A stretch of DNA of 64,000 bases from G963663615 sp963663615 (GTDB taxonomy: Bacteria; Bacteroidota; Ignavibacteria; Ignavibacteriales; Melioribacteraceae), in the NCBI GenBank assembly GCA_963663615.1, contig OY760517.1, positions 496,001 to 560,000 of the forward strand. The letters run 5' to 3'. Position numbers and translations under genes: made by a program. Under the pieces are notes generated by a model. It saw nothing but the letters and a program-made list of their open reading frames with translations, had not been told where the DNA came from and did no database searches. This document shows positions 8,310-16,630 of the stretch, piece after piece. The number at the start of each line of letters is the position of its first letter. The first letter of the stretch is position 1.

Positions 8310-8644
8310 TTATTGAGCCAAAATTTAATGAGAATAAAGTTATCCCCAACCCAAAGGGGTATTATGCTTGTACCAGTTAAATTTTAAATAGTTTCTGCAA
8401 GAAAGAAATTATTTGAAAATAATTTTAAACAAATTTAAGATTGACTTATAATAGTTTGACCGGCTATTTAACTAAAATATTGTTCCAAATAATTAACAAA
8501 ACTCAACTTATTATTTTGCCCTCGTATAAAAACCTGTTAAGACCCCTCCTATTGAATTAAATGTTACCGTTAACCCAAAGTACAAATAAAGGAAACTAAA
8601 ATTAATAACAGATTTGGGTAAAAACAATGACCAAAAAATTTACC
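8310..8644. other. Intergenic stretch, 335 bp, upstream of the AlkD-like gene
   Basis: No gene seen. On the minus strand a TAAATTTG -7 box at 8437-8430 lies about 120 bp before the AlkD-like start, without a matching -33 box. A short hairpin CCCC-N8-GGGG lies at about 8343-8358 in the presumed leader. An inverted pair GGGTAAA (8616-8622) and TTTACCC (8639-8645) overlaps the stop codon of the next minus-strand gene but lacks a T-run. Confidence 0.4.
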
Positions 8645-9484
8645 CTAATAGAAATACTCAATCTCTTTAACTTCGAACCTGCCGTATTCAAAAAGCTTGC
8701 CCTTGTAGTCCCATGCAACCGAACCTTTATAAGGAATTTTTAATCCCTTGAACTCTCGGTAATCCGAATAGTATGTAATATTTAGTTCATTACTGAAGCC
8801 AGAATTTGTAAACCTGTATTTATCGAAAGTTTCTATTCTGGAAATTTCGTTCCTGGTATTAAAAAATACATTCATTTTACCGGAAAGGGTATCATCCCTA
8901 AACATGCACTGGGCATTATCAAGACCTGTATCAAACCACTCAACATTTTGCGAAGGGTAAAATTTGTAGGGAAAGAAAACAGCTTCGGAAAAATATCTGT
9001 AAAGTGCCGAAATATCCATTTGCGGACCTTTGGCATCGGTAATTGTAATGCTGGAGAACACCTTAATGAGCATTGAGCCTGTGCCATCCACATAGCTATC
9101 CAGAGCTCTTATATCGGCAAATGATGAGGGAGACATCTTTGCATCCCAGATGTAGCCTGGCTTGTACGGACTATAATATTGAACTGCCTCAATTTTGTTC
9201 CACTCGCTCTCAGCACTAGTTTTTAGTTCACCTGTTTGGGTAATTTTTATAAGCTTTGGTATTCTAAAAGTATCAGGTACTACGTTATCGAGGTATGCCC
9301 TTACAGGAGTTGGCAAATTTATTGAATCACTTCGCAAAAACAATTCAGGTTTTTGCGGAGCCTCTTTTTCAAGCTTTTCCAATAATTCTTCCGAATATTT
9401 TTGAGTGTATAGCTTTCCCCCGAAGAAAAACAATACTGCAAGTCCTGTAACTGCGGCAACAACAATAATAACTACTCTAAGCAT
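8645..9484 (-). CDS. DUF6544-like protein with N-terminal membrane anchor
   Basis: 279 residues. One hydrophobic segment (about 3-20, VVIIVVAAVTGLAVLFFFGGK) anchors the protein, and the rest is probably periplasmic. The body resembles DUF6544 proteins: LPTPVRAYLDNVVP, then a strand-rich domain with YKPGYIWDAKM, a GTGSMLIKVFSS segment and LNITYYSDYREFKGLKIP near the end. No enzymatic motif is visible and the function of the family is unknown. It is a single gene, transcribed away from the BatA-like gene. Start ATG at 9484. Confidence 0.6.
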   Translation of the reverse strand: MLRVVIIVVAAVTGLAVLFFFGGKLYTQKYSEELLEKLEKEAPQKPELFLRSDSINLPTPVRAYLDNVVPDTFRIPKLIKITQTGELKTSAESEWNKIEAVQYYSPYKPGYIWDAKMSPSSFADIRALDSYVDGTGSMLIKVFSSITITDAKGPQMDISALYRYFSEAVFFPYKFYPSQNVEWFDTGLDNAQCMFRDDTLSGKMNVFFNTRNEISRIETFDKYRFTNSGFSNELNITYYSDYREFKGLKIPYKGSVAWDYKGKLFEYGRFEVKEIEYFY

Positions 9485-9662
9485 TAAACCAATCCAATTC
9501 TATTTTATATAAAATGATAATGCAATTTGGAAACATCCGGTTCTATATACTGGAAAATAATATTTATCCAACATCTTTTTTTGCTATTGACAAATATTTG
9601 CAGTAATACGTTCCATAATTATTCCTATATTTTCGAACGTTATTTGAATTATTAGGAATTGT

Positions 9663-11741
9663 ATGGTTTTTCTTAATCCCGGTTTTTTATTCGGATTATT
9701 TGCGTCTGCTATCCCAATTATTATCCACCTTATAAATTTAAGGAAGCTAAGAAAAGTTGAGTTTAGCACTTTGCGTTTTCTAAAGGAAATTCAAAAAACA
9801 AAAATTCGCAAAGTAAAAATTAAACAGTGGATACTGCTACTTATTCGTGTGCTTATTATTGCATTACTTGCGGCATCTTTTGCCCGACCTGCTCTCGAAT
9901 CGGATTTGTGGGGTACTGGAGCCAGTACGTCCAAAACATCGGCAGTAGTTATTATTGATAATACACCCTCAATGAGTATTGTTGGTAAGGAAGGAAGTAA
10001 TTTTAATGTAGCTAAATCAGCGGCATTAAAACTTGAAACTATCTTTAAGGAAGGTGATGATATTTCAATCATCCCACTTACGGCTGATTCAAACCGCATA
10101 AATAGAAATCTTGCAGCAAGCGAATACAATTCAGCAATTAACGAAATATCTGGGAACGATGTTGTAAAATCACTTGACGGTGCAGTTAACCGGGCGGTGT
10201 CTATCCTTGCTAATTCAAATAACTATAACAGGGAACTTTATATTATTTCCGATTTTCAGGCAGGATTATTTGGTAATGATACGCTAACCAACGCAATACC
10301 GGATGGCATAAATACGGTATTAATACCTGTAAATAGCACCCAAAACGGCAACTATGCAATTGCCAATATAAAACTGGAAAACCAGATTCTTGAGCTTAAC
10401 AAGGAAATAGGTTTTACCGTTACTGTCAGGAATTATTCTGATAACGAGATTGCAGATATACCCCTTTCACTTATTATTAATGGAGAGAGAGGCTCGATTA
10501 AAAGTATAACTGTTCCGGCAAATTCATCACGCGAGTTTACACTTTCAACAACACTTAAACAAACCGGGTTGCTGAATATCTATGCTGAGCTGGAGGATGA
10601 TTTTTATCCGGTAGATAATAAACGTTATATATCAATTGAGGTGCCGGAAAAAATAAGGGCGGCTGTGTTTTTCAGTTCGCAAAATGGTATATTGTTTATT
10701 CGTGCCGCACTAAAAGATGCTGTGAACGATAACCTGATATCAGCCGAGTTTATTCCGTTTGCAAGATTTAGTTCAACTGATCTTTCCAAATATGATATAC
10801 TTTTTACAGTTGGTACAGGTGAAAATGTTTCTGCTGAAAAGCTTAACGATTATCTGAGAGAGTCCGGTAAGCTGGTATTTATCCCTGATAACAATTCATC
10901 AGTAGCACAACTTAACGGGTTTATGAAGCAAATCAATCTTCCGTCAGTTTATTCCTATAAAGTAAATATGGAGCAGGGACAATCGGTTGAAGTTAAATCT
11001 ACTGATTTTGAACACCCCGTTTTTGATGGGCTATTTAATAACGCAAGTGAAAGGGAAATTGGTACACCGGAATATTACTCTTACTTCAAATTAGTAAATG
11101 TAACCGGTTCAAGAAGCATATTTACTTTGGAAGATAACTCACCGGCAGTTAATGATTTTCCTACGAAAAACGTAATTTTATTTAATTCGCCACTTTTGTT
11201 AAGCAATACAGATTTGCCATTAAAAGGGATTTTTTCACCATTACTTACCAGAATAATATTTTATTCGGTTTCGGGAAATTCAGGTTCAAGGCAATACAAA
11301 CCGGGTGATAAAGCTACTGTTAATATTGCAGGATATACTTCGAACTCGCTGAGGGTTGCAATGCCTAATAATGCTGAAGAGTATATTGCTCCTGAAAATC
11401 TTGTAGCCAAAAAGTTTATATATTTTTCAAATACAAATTCAAGCGGGTTTTATAATGTTTATGCAGGCAGCAAGGTAATCAGTCATTTCACAGTAAATGT
11501 TGATGTTTCCGAATCGAACCTTGCCGTTCCTGATGCGTCTTACATTTCCGAATGGTTTAATAAAAAGGGATTTGATGAGCCTCTTACTTTAGATTATTCC
11601 TCGGCGTTTGAGGAAACCTTGGCTTCAGCCAGACTCGGTACGGAATTATGGAGGCATTTCCTGATAGCGGCGTTTATTCTTGCTGTTTTGGAAATGTTAA
11701 TTTCCAGAAATACTAAAAAAGACCTGGCTAATTTGGACTAA
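9663..11741 (+). CDS. BatA-like aerotolerance-type protein with VWA-like domain
   Basis: 692 residues. The N-terminus (MVFLNPGFLFGLFASAIPIIIH) plus a second hydrophobic segment near residues 57-75 is the Bat-family N-terminal domain. It is followed by a von Willebrand A-like domain beginning VVIIDNTPSMS, where the usual metal-site DxSxS reads D-x-T-x-S. A long extracytoplasmic region rich in beta strands follows, then a C-terminal membrane helix near residues 665-685. Such proteins often sit in MoxR-Bat operons thought to act in envelope stress or chaperone-like roles, but no moxR or other bat gene is adjacent here. Start ATG at 9663; no good promoter found. Confidence 0.75.
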   Translation: MVFLNPGFLFGLFASAIPIIIHLINLRKLRKVEFSTLRFLKEIQKTKIRKVKIKQWILLLIRVLIIALLAASFARPALESDLWGTGASTSKTSAVVIIDNTPSMSIVGKEGSNFNVAKSAALKLETIFKEGDDISIIPLTADSNRINRNLAASEYNSAINEISGNDVVKSLDGAVNRAVSILANSNNYNRELYIISDFQAGLFGNDTLTNAIPDGINTVLIPVNSTQNGNYAIANIKLENQILELNKEIGFTVTVRNYSDNEIADIPLSLIINGERGSIKSITVPANSSREFTLSTTLKQTGLLNIYAELEDDFYPVDNKRYISIEVPEKIRAAVFFSSQNGILFIRAALKDAVNDNLISAEFIPFARFSSTDLSKYDILFTVGTGENVSAEKLNDYLRESGKLVFIPDNNSSVAQLNGFMKQINLPSVYSYKVNMEQGQSVEVKSTDFEHPVFDGLFNNASEREIGTPEYYSYFKLVNVTGSRSIFTLEDNSPAVNDFPTKNVILFNSPLLLSNTDLPLKGIFSPLLTRIIFYSVSGNSGSRQYKPGDKATVNIAGYTSNSLRVAMPNNAEEYIAPENLVAKKFIYFSNTNSSGFYNVYAGSKVISHFTVNVDVSESNLAVPDASYISEWFNKKGFDEPLTLDYSSAFEETLASARLGTELWRHFLIAAFILAVLEMLISRNTKKDLANLD

Positions 11742-11884
11742 TATTCCAATAATTTATTATTTTAGTTAACACTTTTTAACCACCTTTTCGAATGGAGGAT
11801 TTATTTACGATGATCAAATAAGGATAAGATGAAACCGGACTTAGTATTGATGAAATAGTTTAGAAATTTAATTTATGGTGGTAT

Positions 11885-13153
11885 ATGACACAAGATAACT
11901 CAAAACCCGTACGAGAAAAGTCTATCCTTGTTGCGATTAATCCTGAAAACGAATCCCACGACAAGATCGATGAATATCTTGATGAACTGGAACGACTTGC
12001 CGACACCGCCGGTGCCGATACAGTTATGAAAGTTTTTCAGGACCGCACCAGGGTACACTCCGCACACTATGTTGGTAAAGGTAAGGTTGAGGAAATAAGA
12101 CAGCTTGCTGAAATGAATGATGCAAATCTTATTGTCTTTGATGATGACCTAACATCTACACAGATGCGTAACCTCGAAAAAATGATAGAGAAAAAAATTC
12201 TTGACCGAAGTGGTCTAATACTTGATATATTTGCGGCTCATGCTCGTACAAACGAAGCCAAAACGCAGGTTGAGCTTGCACAGCTTCAGTACATGCTTCC
12301 CCGATTAACCCGTGCCTGGACTCACCTTTCAAAACAGTATGGTGGTATTGGTACAAAGGGTCCCGGTGAAACGCAGATTGAAACTGACCGTCGTTTAATT
12401 CGTGACAGAATTGCAAGGCTAAAACAAAAACTCGATAAAATTGAGCTTCAACAGCATACACGTAGTGCTGGTCGCAAGCCTTTTATTAAAATATCGCTGG
12501 TTGGTTATACAAACGCAGGTAAATCAACTTTGTTAAATCAGCTTACCGATGCAGGTGTTCTTGCACAGGATAAACTGTTTGCAACGCTCGATTCAACTAC
12601 ACGTTCGCTTTTACTCGATAACAAAATGAAAATACTTTTAAGCGATACGGTAGGATTTATACGCAAGCTACCCCATAATCTGGTAGCCTCTTTCAAGAGT
12701 ACGCTTAACGTTGTTCGCGATGCTGATATTATTTTGCATGTTGTGGATATAACACATCCGTATTATGAAGACCATATTAAAGTGGTGGAAGATACCCTTG
12801 CTGATATGGAATGCGGAAGAAAAAAAATAATTATGGTGTTCAACAAGGTTGATGCTCTCAAGGAAAAGGAAGCGCTGGAGTATGTTAAAAACAAATACGA
12901 ACATACTGTTCTTGTTTCGGCAAAGCGGGGTATAAATGTATCGGGTTTGCTTGAGTATATTCAGAAAACTATAGATGAGGATTATGTTCAGCGTTCGGTA
13001 TCGCTTAAACACTACGAAACACGTATCGAATCTGAAATATATCAGCTCGGCGATGTACTTGAAAAAGAATACGACAACGAACATATTCATATAACTTTCA
13101 GAGCCAAAAAAGGCAACTCAGACAAAATTGAGAGGTTATTAAATGGAAGATAA
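11885..13153 (+). CDS. hflX: GTPase HflX
   Basis: 422 residues of ribosome-associated GTPase that splits stalled 70S ribosomes. The N-terminal HflX domain contains HYVGKGKVEEI (61-71) and LDRSGLILDIFAAHARTNEAKTQVELAQL, then GGIGTKGPGETQIETDRR (153-170). The G domain carries G1 GYTNAGKST (207-215), G3 DTVGF and G4 NKVD. All motifs are intact and the length is typical. The start ATG at 11885 follows GGTGG. The 3' end overlaps the start of the ammonia-lyase gene by 11 bp, so the two are translationally coupled. Confidence 0.95.
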   Translation: MTQDNSKPVREKSILVAINPENESHDKIDEYLDELERLADTAGADTVMKVFQDRTRVHSAHYVGKGKVEEIRQLAEMNDANLIVFDDDLTSTQMRNLEKMIEKKILDRSGLILDIFAAHARTNEAKTQVELAQLQYMLPRLTRAWTHLSKQYGGIGTKGPGETQIETDRRLIRDRIARLKQKLDKIELQQHTRSAGRKPFIKISLVGYTNAGKSTLLNQLTDAGVLAQDKLFATLDSTTRSLLLDNKMKILLSDTVGFIRKLPHNLVASFKSTLNVVRDADIILHVVDITHPYYEDHIKVVEDTLADMECGRKKIIMVFNKVDALKEKEALEYVKNKYEHTVLVSAKRGINVSGLLEYIQKTIDEDYVQRSVSLKHYETRIESEIYQLGDVLEKEYDNEHIHITFRAKKGNSDKIERLLNGR

Positions 13154-14708
13154 CAAGCTTGTCCTGAACGGCAAGTCGCTTACACTGGAACAGATTGAAT
13201 ACTTTCTGGATAACAATCCGGAAGTTGTTCTTTCAGGTGAAGCTGTTGAAAATATTAAAACTGCAAGAAAACTTGTTGAAGAGTGGGTAGAAAAAGATGA
13301 GGTAGTTTATGGTGTAACTACCGGATTTGGTGAATTTGCCAATGTTAAGATTTCCCACGAAAACAACGAAAAATTGCAGAAAAATCTTATTATGAGTCAT
13401 TCGGTGGGAGTGGGCAATCCGCTTCCTCCGTTTATAGTAAAGACCATGATGCTTTTACGCGTTAATGCAATTGCAAGAGGTCATTCCGGTTCACGAATGG
13501 AAACTATTGATCTGCTCCTTGCAATGATGAATAACAATATTATACCGATTATTCCATCAAAAGGATCGGTTGGTTCAAGCGGTGATCTTGCTCCACTTTC
13601 TCACCTCGTTCTTGCCATGATTGGACTTGGCAAGGTTCAGGTTATTGAAGCTATTGACGATTCGGATACCTCGGATGTACCTGTTGAAAATGCAGCCGAT
13701 GTATTTGAACGTTTCGGACTTAAACCTGTTACTCTTGGTGCAAAGGAAGGTTTGGCACTTATTAATGGTACACAAATGATGACTGCTTTTGCCGCCTATA
13801 TTACTATTCATGCTATTAAGCTTGCCAAAGTGGCAGATATTGCCGGAGCTTTATCCCACGAGGCTTTACGTGCTACTGATAAAGCTTACGATAAACGACT
13901 TCATGAATTGCGTCCATACCCCGGACAAATTGCAGCGGCTGAAAATATGCTTTCGCTTATTGAGAAAAGTGAGATACGTAAATCGCATCTTGAAGGCGAT
14001 ACCCGTGTACAAGATTCTTATTCCATGAGATGCATACCCCAGATACATGGAGCTTCAAAAGATGCAATAAATTATGTTAAAAGCAGAGTTGAAATTGAGT
14101 TAAACTCGGCAAATGATAATCCACTTATATTCCCCGAGGAAGGGGATCACCTTGAAGGAGGTAACTTCCATGGTCAGCCTATGGCACTCGCAATGGATTT
14201 TATGGCTATTGCACTTGCCGAGCTTGCCAACGTATCTGAACGAAGGACAGAGCGACTTGTAAACGGTTCGCTTAGTAGTCTGCCACGCTTCCTTACTGAG
14301 CATGGCGGATTAAACTCCGGTCTGATGATTGCACAATATACTGCTGCGGCATTAGTGTCGGAAAATAAAACGCTTGCTCATCCCGCCAGTGTAGATTCAA
14401 TACCAACCTCTGCCAATCAGGAAGATCATAACTCAATGGGCTCAATTGCTGCCCGCAAGTGCTATGATATTCTTCGCAATGTACAGCATGTACTCGCAAT
14501 TGAGGTACTTTCTGCATGCCAGGGTATTGAGTTCCTTAAACCGCTAAAATGCGGACTCGGTACAACCGCAGCCTACCAAACTGTCCGCAGTGTTGTACCA
14601 CCTATAGATGAAGACCGCGTGCTCCACATTGATATTGACAACATATTTGAACTTGTAAAAACCGGTAAGCTGGTTAACGCAGTTGAGGAAATTGTTGAGC
14701 TAAATTAG
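13143..14708 (+). CDS. hutH: Histidine ammonia-lyase (MIO family) with Ser-Ser-Gly at the cofactor site
   Basis: 521 residues. It deaminates L-histidine to urocanate using the self-made MIO electrophile. Family hallmarks are VVYGVTTGFG (catalytic Tyr56), NLIMSHSVGVG with the Ser-His pair that marks histidine specificity (His86), QDSYSMRC, and ENKTLAHPASVDSIPTSANQEDH. The MIO triad at residues 145-147 reads Ser-Ser-Gly instead of the usual Ala-Ser-Gly (GSVGSSGDLAPL). The ring can in principle still form, because the Ser and Gly are kept. No hutU, hutI or hutG is nearby; instead the gene overlaps hflX by 11 bp. A strong terminator follows. A tyrosine- or phenylalanine-type lyase is possible but less likely given the Ser-His. 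Confidence 0.85.
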   Translation: MEDNKLVLNGKSLTLEQIEYFLDNNPEVVLSGEAVENIKTARKLVEEWVEKDEVVYGVTTGFGEFANVKISHENNEKLQKNLIMSHSVGVGNPLPPFIVKTMMLLRVNAIARGHSGSRMETIDLLLAMMNNNIIPIIPSKGSVGSSGDLAPLSHLVLAMIGLGKVQVIEAIDDSDTSDVPVENAADVFERFGLKPVTLGAKEGLALINGTQMMTAFAAYITIHAIKLAKVADIAGALSHEALRATDKAYDKRLHELRPYPGQIAAAENMLSLIEKSEIRKSHLEGDTRVQDSYSMRCIPQIHGASKDAINYVKSRVEIELNSANDNPLIFPEEGDHLEGGNFHGQPMALAMDFMAIALAELANVSERRTERLVNGSLSSLPRFLTEHGGLNSGLMIAQYTAAALVSENKTLAHPASVDSIPTSANQEDHNSMGSIAARKCYDILRNVQHVLAIEVLSACQGIEFLKPLKCGLGTTAAYQTVRSVVPPIDEDRVLHIDIDNIFELVKTGKLVNAVEEIVELN

Positions 14709-14715
14709 ATATTAA

Positions 14716-14755
14716 AAACCTGCGATGTTTTGAAAACATCGCAGGTTTGGTATCT
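14716..14755 (+). terminator. Rho-independent terminator after the ammonia-lyase gene
   Basis: A perfect 16-bp stem, arms 14716-14731 and 14733-14748 (AAACCTGCGATGTTTT and its complement) with one base between them, so the loop must open a few pairs. It starts 7 bp after the stop codon. The following T-run is short (TTTGGTAT), but the A-rich start of the stem would allow it to work in both directions. Confidence 0.7.
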
Positions 14756-15054
14756 GCAATAATTACTTGCTAAACCATGTTTGTCTATCACGACAACTCC
14801 GCAGGTACTTTTCTTTCGCCACGCCGTGGTCGTTGAAAGCAAAAGACGTCCTGGTTACAGAAGAGTAATTGCTACGCAGTATTTAAATATTTTCGTTGTA
14901 TAAGTTTCTACACAAGAGTAATCGCTAACGCGATATTTAAAAGCGGCAATAGGCATTTAGTTCAACATAAAGGGTACAAAACTGCCATATAAATATAACC
15001 CCGGTTATTAGCCATTTTAGGAGAGCACATTCTCAACATCTATTAAGTAAATAT
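14749..15054. other. Non-coding stretch with small palindromes
   Basis: No gene seen. CCACG-C-CGTGG (14819-14829) lies inside a wider CTTTC/GAAAG pair (14813-14817, 14835-14839). The paired hairpin repeat described separately follows. The composition looks like a dispersed repeat or the remnant of a mobile element rather than a gene. Confidence 0.4.
14856..14941. repeat. Two direct repeats, each enclosing a small hairpin
   Basis: Copy 1 (14856-14887) and copy 2 (14909-14941), 53 bp apart, share TACA-N-AAGAGTA, then a hairpin, then ATTTAAA. The hairpins are ATTGC-TAC-GCAGT and ATCGC-TAAC-GCGAT. The third base pair changes from T-A to C-G on both sides, so pairing is kept although the bases differ. 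Confidence 0.6.
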
Positions 15055-15093
15055 TAAAAAACCCGGGCTCCATGACCAGTGGAGTTCCGGGTA
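15055..15093 (-). terminator. Rho-independent terminator for the minus-strand membrane gene
   Basis: Read on the minus strand: ACCCGG, two unpaired bases, CTCCA, a seven-base loop, TGGAG, C, CCGGGT, then TTTTTTAAT. It lies about 94 bp after the stop codon of the gene ending at 15187. A second stem (GTTGC-GGTT at 15125-15133 with AACC-GGCAAC at 15148-15157) lies between gene and terminator. Confidence 0.65.
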
Positions 15094-15186
15094 ATCACTA
15101 ATAGAGAAGGAGATTTGTGTTGTTGTTGCGGTTAACCGGATCGGCGAAACCGGCAACCACGGAGGAATACATGCGCTACTTATTTG

Positions 15187-15465
15187 TTACTTGTCGTTTA
15201 TTCGTACCAATCTAAATCTGCTTTCAATGTTTGTACTTTCCAGAGGTGCTGCTTTATTAACGGATACAAAATTCTTAATACTGTGGGTATATTCGGTTTG
15301 AGGGTAATCAGGCATTTCATTAAGGAAATAGCCACCCTTTAGATTTTCATTTTTTCGCTTATTTTTTTTTAATTTGCTGCCAAGGTAACCTAATAAAAAA
15401 AACGAAAACACTAACCCGAAAAACCAAATAATAAATTTGTAGTCTAAATTATTTAACTCTTGCAT
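15187..15465 (-). CDS. Small single-span membrane protein, unknown function
   Basis: About 92 residues beginning MQELNNLDYKF. One membrane helix (about residues 10-30) is followed by a strongly basic stretch KKNKRKNE, indicating a cytoplasmic C-terminal part of about 55 residues. I do not recognise the family. I prefer the ATG at 15465, eight bases after GGAAGG, to an in-frame TTG at 15471 that would sit almost on the ribosome site. It is transcribed divergently from the YbjN-like gene across an 18-bp palindrome and has its own terminator, so it is a single-gene unit. Confidence 0.55.
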   Translation of the reverse strand: MQELNNLDYKFIIWFFGLVFSFFLLGYLGSKLKKNKRKNENLKGGYFLNEMPDYPQTEYTHSIKNFVSVNKAAPLESTNIESRFRLVRINDK

Positions 15466-15503
15466 AAACAATACCTTCCATTAAACTTTTAATACAAAAA
15501 TGG

Positions 15504-15521
15504 TTATTTAGTACTAAATAA
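15504..15521. promoter_or_regulatory. 18-bp perfect palindrome between divergent genes, candidate operator
   Basis: TTATTTAGTACTAAATAA is its own reverse complement. It lies 38 bp before the minus-strand start at 15465 and 51 bp before the plus-strand extended -10 box, so one regulator bound here could affect both genes. Confidence 0.4.
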
Positions 15522-15551
15522 ACGATATGTTGCATCACAACAACAAAAAAG

Positions 15552-15580
15552 TGTGAGGTACGTCATAAAAATGCTATAAT
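15552..15580 (+). promoter_or_regulatory. Extended -10 promoter (TGnTATAAT) for the YbjN-like gene
   Basis: TGCTATAAT at 15572-15580 is a perfect extended -10 box. TGTGAG at 15552-15557, 17 bp upstream, is only a weak -35. This form differs from the TAnnTTTG boxes seen elsewhere in the window. Confidence 0.4.
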
Positions 15581-15639
15581 TCACTTGAACGTTTACAAGG
15601 AAATATGCATTATTAGGAACTAATTATTTGAGGAACAGG

Positions 15640-16065
15640 ATGTACAATCCGCAATTGGTAAAAACAGCCACTGAAAAAATAGAGTATTACCTACAGCAAA
15701 AGGGTTGGCCCTACGAAGGAGATCAAAGCGGCTTTAAATTGTATCAGGGTTCAACATACGTCCATGTTACAATTAAACAGTGGGGTGAAAACTCACTGGT
15801 TTGTATCAGATGTCCTTTGGCATTAAATGTTACAAATCTTAACCATGATTTGTTACAAATGCTAATGGAAAAAAATTATGAACTAATTCTGGGCAAATTC
15901 TCTTATAATCGTAACGCACAGGCTATATATTATGAGCATGCAATACTTGGGAACGATCTTGATCCTGAAGAACTATATTCAGCACTTGAATCGGCAGCAG
16001 TTGTTGCAGACAAATATGATGATCAGATTGCACTGATGAGCGGAGGAAAAAGAGCTATTGATTAG
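15640..16065 (+). CDS. YbjN-like / CesT-type chaperone-fold protein
   Basis: 141 residues, starting MYNPQLVKTATEKIEYYLQQKG. The layout (N-terminal helix, then strands KLYQGSTYVHVTIKQWG and SLVCIRCPLALNV, then a helix MLMEKNYELILGKFSYN and a long C-terminal helix) resembles small YbjN and type-III-secretion-chaperone-like proteins, which bind other proteins; the exact role is unknown. An in-frame TTG lies 12 bases upstream, but GAGG (15630-15633) lies within that extension and is correctly placed for the ATG at 15640. The gene is terminated by a hairpin at 16136, just before rimP. Confidence 0.6.
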   Translation: MYNPQLVKTATEKIEYYLQQKGWPYEGDQSGFKLYQGSTYVHVTIKQWGENSLVCIRCPLALNVTNLNHDLLQMLMEKNYELILGKFSYNRNAQAIYYEHAILGNDLDPEELYSALESAAVVADKYDDQIALMSGGKRAID

Positions 16066-16135
16066 CTATTTAATAAATTTTTAATTAAATTTGCTTAAGT
16101 AAGCAATTAGTATTAAATTTAATATTCTAATTTTT

Positions 16136-16160
16136 TCGCCCTTCAAAGGGCGATTTTTAT
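16136..16160 (+). terminator. Rho-independent terminator between the YbjN-like gene and rimP
   Basis: TCGCCCTT (16136-16143), loop CA, AAGGGCGA (16146-16153), then TTTTTATTT. It ends only about 5 bp before the rimP start, so rimP is either partly read through or translated from a promoter overlapping this region. Confidence 0.8.
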
Positions 16161-16164
16161 TTGT

Positions 16165-16617
16165 ATGGAACAAACAAAACAAAAAATTTACCCCAATATT
16201 GAAGAATTCACCACAAAACATGGCAATTTACTTGTTGATCTTGTAGTAAGGGGTACCAGGCAAAAACCGATTATCGAAGTTTATATCGATAATTCGGAAG
16301 GAGTTTCTGCGGAAGATTGTGCAGATGTAAGCCGGGATATTGCTGGCTATTTTGATGAAACCGAAGTAGTTAATACCGATTATAAACTTATGGTATCTTC
16401 ACCGGGTATTGATCGACCGCTAAAGTATATTGAACAATTTGCAAAACACCTGAACCGCAAGTTCGAAGTTGAATACGATGATGATGGTGAGCCCCGTAAA
16501 CTAAAGGGTAAACTTAAAGGTATAGATGAAAACATGCTTACGTTCGAATCAGGTAAAAATATGGTTGTGCTTAAGTTTGAACAAATTAGTACAGCGAAGG
16601 TAATAATAAGTTTTTGA
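16165..16617 (+). CDS. rimP: Ribosome maturation factor RimP
   Basis: 150 residues, needed for assembly of the 30S subunit. Two domains are visible: an N-terminal one with VEVYID-type strand (IIEVYIDNSEGVSAEDCADVSRDI) and YKLMVSSPGIDRPLKYIEQF, and a C-terminal SH3-like domain (KLKGKLKGIDENMLTF, VVLKFEQISTAKVI). Length and motifs are normal. It heads the conserved rimP-nusA-infB-rbfA-truB cluster. The 14-bp palindrome TATTAAATTTAATA at about 16111-16124 and the terminator lie just upstream. Confidence 0.92.
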   Translation: MEQTKQKIYPNIEEFTTKHGNLLVDLVVRGTRQKPIIEVYIDNSEGVSAEDCADVSRDIAGYFDETEVVNTDYKLMVSSPGIDRPLKYIEQFAKHLNRKFEVEYDDDGEPRKLKGKLKGIDENMLTFESGKNMVVLKFEQISTAKVIISF

Positions 16618-16630
16618 TTTTGGAGGAACA

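Noticed and set aside
9587..9633. TTGACA and TATATTTT as a promoter for the BatA-like gene
   Set aside because: The spacing fits neither the sigma-70 nor the -33/-7 pattern.
12668..13090. Minus-strand frame of about 140 codons inside hflX
   Set aside because: It lies entirely opposite a conserved GTPase domain and has no motif or ribosome site.
14856..14941. CRISPR array
   Set aside because: Only two imperfect repeats with one spacer and no cas genes.
15117..15216. Short frame GTG...TAA on the plus strand with a strong GGAGG before an internal ATG at 15171
   Set aside because: It encodes only 14-31 residues, is antisense to the end of the minus-strand membrane gene and lies over that gene's trailing hairpins. 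The GGAGG is part of a stem region on the other strand's transcript.
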